Below, piece after piece: positions 21,152 to 32,539 of a stretch of DNA of 64,000 bases (the stretch's first letter is position 1; each line of letters starts with the position of its first letter). The stretch covers positions 39,455,711 to 39,519,710 of the forward strand of contig NC_044565.1 of the NCBI RefSeq assembly GCF_007565055.1. Reading direction: 5' to 3'. The notes beneath the pieces were generated by a model that ran no database searches, had not been told where the DNA came from, and saw only the letters and a program-made list of their open reading frames with translations. Both the position numbers and the translations under genes were made by a program. The stretch comes from Rhinopithecus roxellana. Its lineage: Eukaryota; Chordata; Mammalia; Primates; Cercopithecidae.

Positions 21152-21431
21152 AGACAGAGTCTTGCTCTGTTACCCAGCCTGGAGTCCTCTGGCACCATTA
21201 TGGCTCACTGCAGCCTCAACTTCCCAGGCTCCAGAGATCCTCCTCTTCAGCCTCCAGAGTAGTTGGGACTACAGATGTGTACCACCATACCCAGCTAATT
21301 TTTGTACTTTTTGTAGAGACAGGGTCTTGCTATGTTGGCCAGGCTGGTCTTGAACTCCTGAGCTCAAGTGATCCACCTGCCTTGGCCTCCCAAACTGCTA
21401 GGATTACAGGCATAAGCCACCATACCTGGCC
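21152..21431 (-). mobile_element. AluJ-like
   Basis: Diverged reverse dimer ending 'catacctggcc'. Confidence 0.92.
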
Positions 21432-21739
21432 CAGGGGTGCATTCTAAAGAGTCTTCTCGTTGCCTTTCCTCCTGAAATTAATCTCGATTGGCTTGTGTGC
21501 ATGTTTGTGTGAGGAACTGAACTATCATTTTCATAGATGACAGACTGAGTTTCCTCAGCTCCAAAAAGAAAGGGTATTTTGCTCCTTCCAACCAAAAGGC
21601 ACCCCTGGGTGACTGGGGACCAAGTGGAAGTGTCTGCAGGGTTGACGACCTACAACGTGCAGCAGCCCTACAGGGAACTCCCAAGAAAATTAGTTTAAAA
21701 AAATTCTTGTCCAGGACGTACATACAGGAGCTGGTCATT

Positions 21740-22037
21740 GCTTTTTTTTTTTTTTTTTGAAACGGACTCTTGCTGAGATGCCCAAGCTGGAGCGCAATGG
21801 CAGGATCTCGGCCCACTGCAAGCTCTGCCTCCCAAGTTCAAGCAATTCCTGTGTCCGAGCCTCCTGAGTAGCTGGGATTACAGGTGCGTGCCACCATACC
21901 TGGCTAATTTTTTTATTTTTAGTAGAGACGGGGTTTCACCATATTGGCCAGGTTGGTCTCAAACTGCTGACCTCAAGTGATCCACCTGCCTCGGACTCCC
22001 AGTTTGGGATTACAGGTGTCGGCCACTGCACCCAGCC
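21740..22037 (-). mobile_element. Alu, older copy
   Basis: T-tail of 18, reverse dimer with several small deletions, ending 'gcacccagcc'. Confidence 0.92.
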
Positions 22038-22749
22038 TCATTCCTCACTTTGAGCCCTCCTAGTGGTGCTGGACGTCTAGAAAGAGAAACTGAGACACAT
22101 AAAAGGGCAGAAATGACTCACTGGTGACATACTATGGAGTCTCACCCACAACCAGCACACTTTGACCCACTCCACAAAACCTTAAGGCACAGCTCAGTTC
22201 CTCCTTTTAAGAAAAAATGTGGGAAACAAATAATCTAGGAATGAAAAAACACAAGGAGAGTGGTCTCTCTCAGGCAACCTGTTTGGTTTTATGACCCCTC
22301 TACTTGAAAGTGGTTGTGTAATGGAATGGCATGCCACGTTTTCTAATACTGCAGCCGGTCACACATTAAAGGTCTGTTCTTATGCACATTTTAAATTTGA
22401 TGGGCAAATTACATCAAGAAAAATGCAGAGCCCGAAGGTCAATCTGCAGCTATAAAGTTCCTAAGTTCTCTATCTCTCTGCTTTCTTTTCAGCCTGCTTT
22501 AAGTCTGCTGTTACTTTTCTACTGAGATAAAATCCACTGTTTGCATCCAACCATCCTTTTTGCTATTGTTTGCAAACTGGTAAGTCTCTATTAATATCTC
22601 ATGGCTAGAGTTCTGAAGCATAAACTAGAAGAACTTTGTATGAGTGTATATATATATGTGATATATATGTGTTTAGGTGTATGTACACATACTTTGTTAT
22701 GTGTTTTTGGCCACAAGGTACCAGATTGGCTTAAAGATAAAGAGTACTC
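22038..22749 (+). mobile_element. ERV internal region, degraded (inferred)
   Basis: No named domain is visible. Assigned to the provirus only because it lies between the two matching LTRs. Confidence 0.4.
22642..22698. repeat. TA/TG dinucleotide-rich tract
   Basis: 'tgtatatatatatgtgatat' begins a self-complementary stretch that ends near 'gtatgtacacatac'. Confidence 0.8.
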
Positions 22750-23056
22750 GGCTAGTAGCGGTGGCTCAAACCTGTAATCCCAGCACTTTGGGAGGCCGAG
22801 ATGGGCGGATCACAAGGTCAAGAGATCGAGACCATCCTGGCTAACACGTTGAAACCCCGTCTCTACTAAAAATGCAAAAAAATTAGCCAGGCGTGGCGGC
22901 GAGCGCTTGTAGTCCCAGCTACTTGGGAGGCTGAGGCAGGAGAATGGCGTGAACCCGGGAGGCGGAGCTTGCAGTGAGCTGAGATCGCACCACTGCACTC
23001 CAGCCTGGGTGACTGAGCGAGACTCCGTCTCAAAAAAAAAAAAAAAAAAAAAAAAA
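22750..23056 (+). mobile_element. AluY
   Basis: 'gataaagagtactc' flanks both ends. First of four Alus in head-to-tail array. Confidence 0.95.
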
Positions 23057-23081
23057 GATAAAGAGTACTCATAAATTAACA

Positions 23082-23368
23082 GCCGGACACAGTGACTCCT
23101 GCCTATAATCCCAGCACTTTGGGAGGCCCGAGGTGGGCAGATCACTTGAGGTCAGAAGTTCAAGACCAGTCTGGCCAACATGGTGAAACCCCACCTCTAC
23201 TAAAAATACAAAAGTTAGCCGAGCGTGATGATGTATGCCTGTAATCGCAGCTACTTGGGAGGCTGAGGCACGAGAATCCACTGGGAGATGGAGTTTGCAA
23301 TGAGCCAAGATCACGCCACTGCCCTTCAGCCTGGGCAACATAGTGAGACTTCATTAAAAAAAAAAAAA
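23082..23368 (+). mobile_element. AluS-like
   Basis: Head 'gccggacacagtgactcctg'; second of the array. The right arm lacks part of its middle. Confidence 0.92.
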
Positions 23369-23498
23369 GCCCAGGCACAGTGGCTAACCCCTGTAATCCC
23401 AGCACTTTGGGAGGCCGAAGCAAGCAGATCATGAGTGCCACTGCACTCCAGCCTGGGTGACAGAGAAAGACTCTGTCTCAAAAATAAACAAACAAACA
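23369..23498 (+). mobile_element. Alu with large internal deletion
   Basis: Head and 'gggaggccgaag' run straight into 'gtgccactgcactccagcct'. Third of the array. Confidence 0.88.
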
Positions 23499-23499
23499 G

Positions 23500-23795
23500 C
23501 CAGGCACAGTGGCTCATGCCTGTAATCCCAGCACTTTGGGAGGCCGAGGTGGGTGGATCCCCTGAGGTCAGGAGTTCGAGACCAGCCTGGACAACATGGT
23601 GAAACCCCATTTCTACTAAAAATGCAAAAATTAGCTGGGCATGGTGGCGCATGCCTGTAATCCCAGCTATTCAGGAGGCTGAGGCTAACTGCTTGAACCT
23701 GGGGGACAGAGGTTGCAGTGAGCCGAGATTATGCCACTGCACTCCAGCCTGGGTGACAGAGCAAGAATGTCTCAAAAATAAATAAACAAACACAC
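23500..23795 (+). mobile_element. AluS-like
   Basis: Fourth of the array, with an 'aaataaataaacaaacacac' tail. Confidence 0.93.
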
Positions 23796-24586
23796 ACAAG
23801 GATGTGTTTTTTGCTAAAGAAAATGTAAGTTTTTCCCTAGTTAAGAGACTAGTTAAGAGACTATTTAAGCGTCACTTTAAAATAAAGGAAAAATTGTACA
23901 AATAAAACTAAATGGATAAAAAGAAAAAGTATGCCAGGGCAAATAAAGTTACCTCTGAGGCCTGTGGTTACCAAGAAGATAGTCAATATTGGGGAAGGGC
24001 AAAACCAAGTAACTATTAAAACCAGAGGGTATAATGTAAAGGAACTGTACTGTTTCATAGATTGGTATCATCAGCTTCTAGAGAAACTTTTATAATAATG
24101 GACTGTAAAAATGACCATTTTAAGGACAAAATCCTTAATTTTAAATGCTACAGAATGAAAGAGCTTGTTTGGGTTAATGCAGGACCTACAGCTCACTATT
24201 AAACAATCACTGATGAATGTATGTGATCCAAATGCACAGGAAGTTATTCCTGAGAGAACAACCAGCCTAGTGGACCAAATAAATGCCACTGTAAGGTTTG
24301 CCCCGAGAAGGGGACTTCCTGCCTCTCCCTATAAAATACCAAGTGGAGCATCGCAGATGAAACAGTTGATATGCTTCATATGCAAGCCACATAGGACTGG
24401 CTTTATGATGACCGGGATATTCTCCTACCTAATATGTCCATAACGCAGGTCATGGTAAATCTGGAGGTTAACAGGGCCCCTTTTACATGGGTACCGCTCC
24501 CACAGAATCATATGACTGCTTGAGAGGCCTTATCAAATTTGCTGTCCCTCATGGTCTTACACATGCTTAATAAAACATTGGAGTAG
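23796..24586 (+). mobile_element. ERV internal region, degraded (inferred)
   Basis: It carries a 92-codon frame (24165-24443) with a 'CFICKPH' segment but no domain I can name. A 12-bp unit 'agttaagagact' is repeated twice near 23840. Assignment rests on position between the matching LTRs. Confidence 0.4.
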
Positions 24587-24858
24587 GGCAGGCAAGGGGG
24601 CTTATGCCTGTAATCCCAGCACTTTGGGAGGCTGAGGCAGGTGGATCACCTAAGGTCAGGAGCTCAAGACCAGCCTGGCCAACATGGAGAAACCCCGCCT
24701 CTACTAAAAATACAAAAATTAGCCAGGCATGGTGGCGAGTGCCTGTAATCCCAGCTACTCGAGAGGCTGAGGCAGGAGAATCGCTTGAACCCAGGAGTCA
24801 GAGGTTGCAATGAGTAGAGATCACGCCACCATACTCCAGCCTGGGTGAGACTCCATCT

Positions 24859-24893
<35 letters not shown>
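24587..24893 (+). mobile_element. AluS-like
   Basis: 'ggcaggcaagggggcttatg' head and an A-tail of about 34. Confidence 0.93.
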
Positions 24894-24896
<3 letters not shown>

Positions 24897-26170
24897 GGGT
24901 CATTAACAAAAAACAACGAGAAAGGAAAAGGGGAGTCAAAGAATTCACCCCAGAAAGGTGATAGAAATTTTTGGATGCTTATTCACTATTTGCCCTAGAT
25001 TGGAAAATGTTTTTTAAAAAATCAGAAGGCAAAGGTTATCATGAGAAAGCTGACATTGTCTGGGGCAATGCTGAGCCAAATTAAGATAAAAATTTGACAA
25101 AAAGGCCTGAGTCCCTTGGCTCAACTCCCTGCTGGGAACCCAAACCCCCCCCCTTTTTTTTTTTTTTTTTTTTACCAGAAAAGGTAAAATGGTCTGGGGG
25201 TAGAAAAGTTCCCGGGACCAGAACATAAAAACATACAGGTTCACAGAATTAAGAAATCTGAGATGTTTAAATAGACTTTATGTAAGGTAGTTGTGACTCC
25301 TTTTACCTAAATGTCTTATGAAAATGGGTACTGTATGTGACTGGGGGGTGTTTTCCCTATCTAGTACTATAAAACTGAAGGCAGGTAAATCTGCTCATTG
25401 ACAAATATTAACTGAACTTACTAAATGGGAACTAGAAAGATTGCCTTAGCCCACAAAACATAGGGGAGAAGCTGGAGTACTAGACAGGACAAATCCTCCA
25501 CTTTTTAGCCTTTTGTGGAGCATTTATTGGGACTTATGACAAAAAAACTGTGAGTACTTCCCAATAACAACTGCTGGACTAGAGAATTTCTACTTGAGGG
25601 ACATTTACTGCCTTGTTATGGAATGTTGGCTGGAGCTACCCCTATGCTAATGGAAATAAAGGTGTTCAAAAGACTTCCACGATAAAATTAAAATGATTTA
25701 CACAGGCTCTTGCTACCTGGGAATACAAAAAGGAGATACTCACAAGCAAGGACCCTTTTTTTGTCCCTAGTACTGATTCTAGCTATCTGAGGAGCTGCTA
25801 GATTCTACAGTACCTGATAGCTCCCATGACCTGTTTTGGCTTGTGAATGAATGGCATTTCTGAGTTGAACAAACATCTTGTTTGGAAGGCTGCTGCTCTG
25901 GTTAAAGAACGGTCCAAAAAAAATTTTTTATAGTTATTTATAGTTTAGAGCATTTGGGTGAAATATGTTTTTGTAAGCAAATTTACCTTTCTCTCTGAGT
26001 TATCCAAAATTCAAATTGTGATTTTATGAAAATATAGTTATTTGCATAAGTTCAGTAAGAGTCTTTTAGAACAAAACAATTGGAGACACTGGTTATTTTA
26101 CCAAGACTTTGACTAAAATAGTGTATTTTTAGGTAAAGTTCAACAAAGTCAACTTGAAAGGAGCCTATAT
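24894..26170 (+). mobile_element. ERV internal region, degraded (inferred)
   Basis: About 1.3 kb with many stops in all frames. It contains a pure C9T20 tract at 25145-25173. No domain is recognised. Confidence 0.4.
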
Positions 26171-26179
26171 AGCCAATCA

Positions 26180-26472
26180 ATTTTTTTTTTTTTTTTTTGA
26201 GATAGAGTCTTCTCTGTCACCCAGACTGGAGTGCAGTGGCGCGATCTCCGCCTCCTGGGTTCATGCCATTCTCCTGCCTCAGCCTCCCGAGTAGCTGGGA
26301 CCACAGGCGCCCACCACCACGCCTAGCTAATTTTTTTTTTTTTTTGTATTTTTAGTAGAGACGTGGTTTCACCATGTCAGCCAGGGTGGTCTCTATCTCC
26401 TGACCCTATGATCTGCCCTCCTCGGCCTCCCAAAGTGCTAGGATTACAGGCTTGAGCCACCGCGCCCAGCCA
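26180..26472 (-). mobile_element. AluS/Y-like
   Basis: 'agccaatcaatt' flanks both ends. About 10 bases around 'gctcactgcaa' are missing near the T-tail end. Confidence 0.94.
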
Positions 26473-26474
26473 AG

Positions 26475-26860
26475 CCAATCAATTCTTGCTGCACTTTATG
26501 TGAATAATCAGGCAAAGTATAATAAGCCTAAAACTTAATTTACATACAAATTGATCTTACTATAATTTCTCTTTAATAGAAAAGGAAGTCTAGAGAGAGA
26601 AACTATTTCAAAGGAAAAGTATAATACTTGACACTAACTTTTGTTTTTTTGAGTGTAGACTGAATTATGAATTATTTCTTGGACACAATAATCCTCTAGA
26701 GAGTACCAGATTATAATTTTTCTTCATATCTTTAGTTGGTGCCCTAATGAAAGAGGTTCCCTTTTCTGTTTTGACATACAAATACTGTTTTGATTGTCAC
26801 AATATTAATGTTATTTATTTCTCGTTACTTAAAAGGAAACCAAAATTATGGTATTCTCAA
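26475..26860 (+). mobile_element. ERV internal region, degraded (inferred)
   Basis: 'cttgctgcactttatgtga' and the following 60 bases resemble 30503-30580, which suggests two copies of the same retroviral region. Confidence 0.45.
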
Positions 26861-26864
26861 AACC

Positions 26865-27934
26865 AGAGACGCCAACCTCTCTCATTTGGCATCCTGTTAA
26901 CCAGTGGAAGAGATCCAAGTTACCGGCAGCAAATCTGTACAGGTCCACAGCAACTTGAGTCCTTGCTTCTTCACAAGAAAGAATCTGACTGAGGGGCATA
27001 AAGCAGAAAAAGAGACCAAGGCAAGTTCCAGAGCAGGAATAGAAGTTTATTTGAAAAGGTCTTAGAACAGGAAAGCAAGTGTGCTTGGAAGAGGCCCAGG
27101 TGGGCACATGAAGGTTAAAGAGAAAAGGTCAAGTGCCCTGTTCAACCGTGATCCTAGGAATTTTATAAGCTCGCCTCTTTACCATGTTTCTTCCTTTAGA
27201 GCGGGCTTTCCACTTGTCCAGTGCTTTCCTTATCCTTTGGAACTGAACACACGCAATGTATTTAGGGAGTTATAAACACACCCATCTGAGGCTTCCTTCC
27301 CTTTTCCGGTGAAGTGTGCCCCTCAGAAGATCATACCTCACCAATTTTTTTTTTTTTTTTTTTTTTGTCTCAACATGCATGCCCAGGAAGTTGCTCCTCC
27401 GTGGGGCCTGCATTCAATTAACATTTTGATGATGTTAACAGGTGTGGACCATCAGGAAATGGCCTCTCCCTGGTGCTGCCGAATTATCATTTTTAGACAG
27501 GCAATGCAATAATTGCTGAACCACTTACCCGACATTCTAGGTGGTAGAGGACAGCTCTCTCTGCTGCCCAGCTCATGCCTAACTACCTGTAACAATCCCA
27601 CTGGGCCCAATCTGTTTTTCACTGCAAATGCCTTACTACTAAGACTATACAGGCCGGGCGCGGTGGCTCAAGCCTGTAATCCCAGCACTTTGGGAGGCCG
27701 AGACGGGCGGATCACGAGGTCAGGAGATCGAGACCATCCTGGCTAACACGGTGAAACCCCATCTCTACTAAAAAAAATACAAAAATCTAGCCGGGCGAGG
27801 TGGCGGGCGCCTGTAATCCCAGCTACTGCGGAGGCTGAGGCAGGAGAATGGCGTTAACCCAGGAGGCGGAGCTTGCAGTGAGCCAAGATCCGGCCACTGC
27901 ACTCCAGCCTGGGCGACAGAGCGAGACTCCGTCT

Positions 27935-27976
<42 letters not shown>

Positions 27977-28070
27977 CTATACAAGCACCCTCCCTCTAGG
28001 CCCAGGGACTGTTACATGAGAGTGTAAGGGCAAGTTTTGAGGGATACAATTAGGTCAAGGTCAGACCCTC
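26865..28070 (-). mobile_element. LTR in reverse orientation
   Basis: Read on the minus strand, TATAAAA (27167-27161) is followed about 110 bases later by AATAAA (27051-27046) and a 'ctttatgcccctcagtcaga' R/U5-like end near 27000. This is normal LTR order. Just past the 3' end, minus-strand 'ttggcgtctctgg' could be a primer-binding site. The element is ERV1-like but unassigned. It is split by the AluY at 27652 and faces the same way as COMMD1. Confidence 0.6.
27652..27974 (+). mobile_element. AluY, Old World monkey type
   Basis: 'aagactatac' before and after. A-tail of 39 bases. Near-consensus, so a recent insertion. Confidence 0.96.
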
Positions 28071-28407
28071 CAAATCAAGGATGTGTACAAAGATGCCTGA
28101 ACAGCTGGTAAAAGAAGAAAATAATTACTGACAGGATAATGATACCTTATGACAAAGCCTCCTGGGTATGAGTTGTACAGATATACATATTTTTTAAAAT
28201 TTTTTCAGAACAACGCTTATGTTTTGTATAGCTAATTGCTATAAGTCTGTAACTAAAACCAAGATTACATACTAAAACTAAAAACAAGATTGAGCTAGGG
28301 CTCAATGCATAGTATAGCATACTATGGCTCAATGCATAGTATAAGTCGGTTTTGTAACCTCACCTTTGGCTTTTTGTTTGTTGACCTTCTACTTAAAAAA
28401 CAAAATT
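28071..28407 (+). mobile_element. ERV internal region, degraded (inferred)
   Basis: Sits between the reverse LTR and an AluY, before the 3' LTR. It contains the 28299-28343 duplication. Confidence 0.4.
28299..28343. repeat. 27-bp-period direct repeat with hairpin
   Basis: 'ggctcaatgcatagtata' occurs at 28299-28316 and 28326-28343. 'catagtat' and 'atactatg' form an 8-bp hairpin with a 3-base loop at 28308-28326. Confidence 0.95.
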
Positions 28408-28703
28408 GGCCAGGCACCGTGGCTCACGCCTGTAATCCCAGCACTTTGGGAGGCCGAGGCAGGCGGATCACGAGGTCAGGAGATCGAGACCATCCTGGCT
28501 AACACGGTGAAACCCCGTCTCTACTAAAAATACAAAAAAATTAGCTGGGCGTAGTGGCGGGCGCCTGTAGTCCCAGCTACTGGGAGGCTGAGGCAGGAGA
28601 ATGGCGTGAACCCAGGAGGCGGAGCTTGCAGTGAGCCGAGATCGCGCCACCGCACTCTAGCCTGGGCGACAAAGCGAGACTCTGTCTCAAAAAAAAAAAA
28701 AAA
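28408..28703 (+). mobile_element. AluY
   Basis: Head 'ggccaggcaccgtggctcac', A-tail of about 16. Confidence 0.95.
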
Positions 28704-28944
28704 ATTAATAGTAATTTTAAAGGTAAATGAATGTCTGTCCATGTCTATTCCTATCTGGCTTAGAATAATTAATTGGCCATAAGTCTTGTTTACTCTAAGT
28801 TTCTCGGTCATAGGGAGTCCCACTGAAGGACAGGATAGACCAGGGGCAGGCAGCCATGCCATCCCAGCAACACTGTGGGACAAAATTAAAATCTGGTAGC
28901 CACTGATGTTGCCTCTGGCAAATCTTGGTCAAAAGGGGGAAAAT
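28704..28944 (+). mobile_element. ERV1-type 3' internal end with purine tract
   Basis: Ends in 'aaaagggggaaaa' (about 28930-28942), directly before the 3' LTR, as a polypurine tract should. Preceding bases have no intact frame. Confidence 0.6.
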
Positions 28945-29494
28945 TTAAAGGCTCTCACAACCATTTGAATGCACTCCCTCATTGGCCGGGGCACTCTAAA
29001 ATTTAACCAGAAAGACTGGTTCAGGCCATGAAGGGGAAGTGGGGGTAATTATCATACCCCTCCAGCACTAACATTAATGCAGACTATAAGTCTGATAAGA
29101 AACATTTAAAATCTATTTTCTAAAAAGTCTGCTACGGGGAGGCTTCCTTCATCTGCAGGATGAAACCTTGGTGTCTACAACCCCTTATGTTAACCCAGAC
29201 ATTCCTTTCTTTGACAATAAATCTTTCAACCAATTGCCAATCTGAGTGTGTTTAAATCTACGTATGACCTGGAAGCCCCCACTTCGAGCTGTCCCACCCT
29301 TCCAGATGAAACCAATGTAAATCTTACATGTATTGACTGCTATGTCTCCCTAAATTGTATAAAAGCAAGCTACACCCAGACTACCCTGGGCATATGTCAT
29401 CAGAACCTCCTGAGATTATGTCATAGGTGGGTCCTTAACCCTGGCAAAATAAACTTTCCAAATTGACTAAGACCCATCTCATATTTTGGGTTCA
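28945..29494 (+). mobile_element. 3' LTR of the ERV1-type provirus
   Basis: It matches 15247-15769 block for block. TATAAAA at 29358-29364 is intact, unlike the 5' copy, and AATAAA is at 29448-29453. It holds about 40 bases ('aaaaagtctgctacgggg' region) missing in the 5' copy. It ends 'ttttgggttca'. Confidence 0.78.
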
Positions 29495-29546
29495 TATCTG
29501 TATGAGAAAATGTTATTAATATAAGTACTCCAAACACTGTATGGAA

Positions 29547-29690
29547 GGCCAGGTGTGGTGGCTCACACCTAAAACCCCAGCACTTTGGGAGCCAAGGCGG
29601 GAGGATGGCGGGAGCCAAGGTGGGAGGATTGCTTGAGCCCAGGAGTTCAAGACCATCCTGGAAAATAAGGCAAGACCCTGTCTCCTTTTT
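29547..29690 (+). mobile_element. Alu monomer with internal duplication
   Basis: Left-arm-like copy. 'ggcgggaggat' and 'gggagccaagg' are repeated at 29586-29629. Confidence 0.85.
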
Positions 29691-30165
29691 AAAACAACTA
29701 CACGAAGTTTCTAGAAATTTGCCAATGCACTCACTGTCCATAATATATTCTGACATAATGTTATCAATCATAATTCCAGTTTTTATCTTAAAATGTTGTA
29801 TGGCACAGAAATAACCAAATTTATTTGTCAACTCCATTATTTTGATAATGAACTCTAATAAAATCTTTAACCATGGCCATTGTAGGTCTTCTGTCATTCA
29901 CATACAATTACTCTTATATTCAAATGCTTCCCTGAAAGCTCACAATCAGCTACAAGCCAGACTGCCTCAGAGACCCATGGAAAGAATTATACAGGTACTT
30001 TGGGGTATAGATTTCTCATCGCATTGCTTACATAACTTTGAAATCATACCACTGGACTGAGTAGGGATTTCCAGAACCCTACTAGAGAAGCTAATAGGTG
30101 CATCCAAACTGATAACCCTCATCTGTAACATGGGAATTAAAATTAAAATTTAAAAAAAAAAAAAC
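29691..30165. other. unassigned DNA after the 3' LTR
   Basis: AT-rich; no named repeat. A 72-codon frame (29842-30060) lacks recognisable features. Confidence 0.45.
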
Positions 30166-30462
30166 TGGGCTGGGCTGGGCATGGTGTCTCAGTACTTTGG
30201 GAGGCCAAGGTCAGCGAATCCCCCTAAGCTCAGGAGTTTGAGACCAGCCTGGGCAACATGGTGAAACCCCATCTCTACTAAAATACAAAAAATTAGCCAT
30301 GCGTGGTGGCATGCACCTGTAATCCCAGCTACTTAGGCTGAGGTGGGAGAATCACTTGAACCCTGGAGGAGGAAGTTGCAGTAAGCTGAGATAGCTCCAC
30401 TGCACTCCAGCCTGGGCAACAGAGTGAGACTCTGTCTCAAAAAAACAAACAAACAAAAACAA
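30166..30462 (+). mobile_element. Alu, older copy
   Basis: 'gggctgggcatggtgtctca' head with the first 'cctgtaatcccag' segment deleted. Confidence 0.92.
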
Positions 30463-31313
30463 AACGATAACCTAAGATCAAGCATATGTTCAATTATCAT
30501 TCTTGCTGCACTTATATAAATAATTAGACCAAATTTAATGAGATTAGACTTGTTTTGTAAACAAGAGTAGTCTTTTATCTTTGATCAAACTGAGGATGAC
30601 TGTACAGAGAAATTTTACATTTTTTTTTTTTTGAAACAGTCTTGTTCTGTCACCCAGGCTGGAGTGCAGCAGTGTGATCTCGGTCGGCTCACTGCAACCT
30701 CCACCTCCCAGGTTCAAGCAATTCTCTTGCCTCAGCCTCCTGAGGAGCTAGGATTACAGGCACCTGCCATCATGCCCAGCTAATTCTTGTATTTTTGTAG
30801 AGAGGGGGTTTCGCCATGTTGGCCAGGCTGGTCTTTAACTCCTAACCTCAAGTGATCCACCTGCCTCAGCCTCCCAGAGTGCTGGGATTATAGGCATTAG
30901 CCACCACATCAGGCCAGAAATTTTACATTTCAATAGAAAACTACAACCAGTCTGGGTTATCAGACTGTAGTTCTGTTATTCGTCTGAGTTATTTTTCACC
31001 ACTCTGTAAACTGGATCCTGCTGTCTTGCATATCTTGTCAGTAATTAATGTTTCTAATTTTTCTCCCACCCTCCTGACCTGAAGTCACTAGGAACTAAAA
31101 CCTGACTGCCAGAATCTTTATTGAGACTCTAGCTTCTCTTGTCCCAAAGCCCTACAAGCTGAAGCTGTATGACTTGATATAAACTAAAAGAACTTATTCA
31201 TACAACCATTTTGGCCACTCGGGAAGTTCACTGAACACCCACATCTTCCATGCTCTTCTCCTGTTAATCTGTCCTTTGTTACAGGAATCTATTCCAATTA
31301 AGAATTTATCAGG
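30463..31313 (+). other. probable retroviral remnant around an Alu
   Basis: The segment at 30503-30580 resembles 26485-26570 inside the ERV block. The flanks of the Alu at 30620 join cleanly. No frame survives. Either a second ERV copy or part of a larger rearranged one. Confidence 0.4.
30620..30915 (-). mobile_element. AluS-like
   Basis: 'agaaattttacat' flanks both ends. Reverse dimer ending 'cacatcaggcc'. Confidence 0.94.
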
Positions 31314-31314
31314 C

Positions 31315-31440
31315 GGCCAGGCACAGTAGCTCATGCCTGTAATCTCAGCAATTCGGGAGGCCAAAGCAGGAGGATTGCTTGAGCCTAGGGGTATGAGAAC
31401 AGCCTGGACAACATAGCAAGACCCTGTCTCAATTTAAATA
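31315..31440 (+). mobile_element. Alu monomer
   Basis: 'ggccaggcacagtagctcat' to 'gaccctgtctcaattt'. Confidence 0.85.
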
Positions 31441-31672
31441 AAAAAGAAAAGAACCAATGAGGGTTGAGAGAAAAACAGTTTTCCCTCTCTATACAGATAA
31501 ACCAGTGACCGCTGTACTAACTAGCCCCTTTTCCTTTTTGTTTACCTCTCAATTTCACATCCCTTTCTTGCTTAATTGAAATCTGTTTTGTTTTCATGAC
31601 AGCCTACCATTGAATTAATTGAAACTTTTTTCATTCCGTAACTTGTTAAGTCTTAATAAAAAAAAAAAAAAA

Positions 31673-31800
31673 TTTTTTTTTTTTTGAGGCAGAGTCTCCC
31701 TGTGTTGCTCAGGCTGGTCTTGAATTCCTGGGATCAGGCAATATTCCTGACTCTGCCTCCCCAAGTGCTGGGATTACAGGTATGAGCCATCATACAGGAC
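31673..31800 (-). mobile_element. Alu monomer
   Basis: T-run then 'gaggcagagtctccctgtg' to 'gagccatcatacagg'. Confidence 0.83.
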
Positions 31801-32177
31801 CACTCATTAAGCCTTTTAAAAGACAAAAATAAGTTTTACTTACAAGTTTCTTCCTTCATTTTGATACTCTAGAGGAGCATTCAAGGCTTCAAATGAGTTT
31901 TCCCTCAAGCCTGCGGCAAAATTCATTTACTGTGGACATCCCATGGTTCAATCTTTATGAAAACCCATCCCCACGGCCCTTCCAGGACAGCTGTCCCAAC
32001 TGTCCCACTCAAGAGATACTAATAACTGGAACTTATTTTTCATTCTATACTACCTCTCACATTTCCCCACCACCCCCAGACACACACCCCTATCTCAAAT
32101 TAATTTTGTATTTAAACATGTATAGTTGTGGATGCGTAAACTGGATTTAGGTATTTTGGATTATACCAAAAAAGAAA
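31801..32177. other. unique intronic DNA
   Basis: No repeat recognised. An 85-codon frame (31893-32150) shows no domain and is not called. Confidence 0.5.
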
Positions 32178-32480
32178 GGCCAGGCGCGGTGGCTCACGCC
32201 TGTAATCCCAGCACTTTGAGAGGCCGAGGTGGGCAGATCACCTGAGGTTGGGAGTTTGAGACCAGCCTGACCAACATGGAGAAACCCCATCTCTACTAAA
32301 AATACAAAAAATTAGCCGGGTATTGTGGCACATGCCTGTAATCCCAGCTACTTGGGAGGCTGAGGCAGGAGAATTGCTTGAACCCAGGAGGTGGAAGTTG
32401 CAGTGAGCCAAGATCACACCATTGCACTCCAGCCTGGGCAACAAGAGCGAAACTCCATCTCAAAAAAAAAAAAAAAAAAA
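32178..32480 (+). mobile_element. AluS-like
   Basis: Full dimer, A-tail running into 'aaagaaagaaagaaaaag'. It faces the next Alu tail-to-tail. Confidence 0.95.
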
Positions 32481-32539
32481 AGAAAGAAAGAAAAAGAAAA
32501 AAGAAATACAAAAACAAAAGTTGCTTGTTGTCGTCGTCC

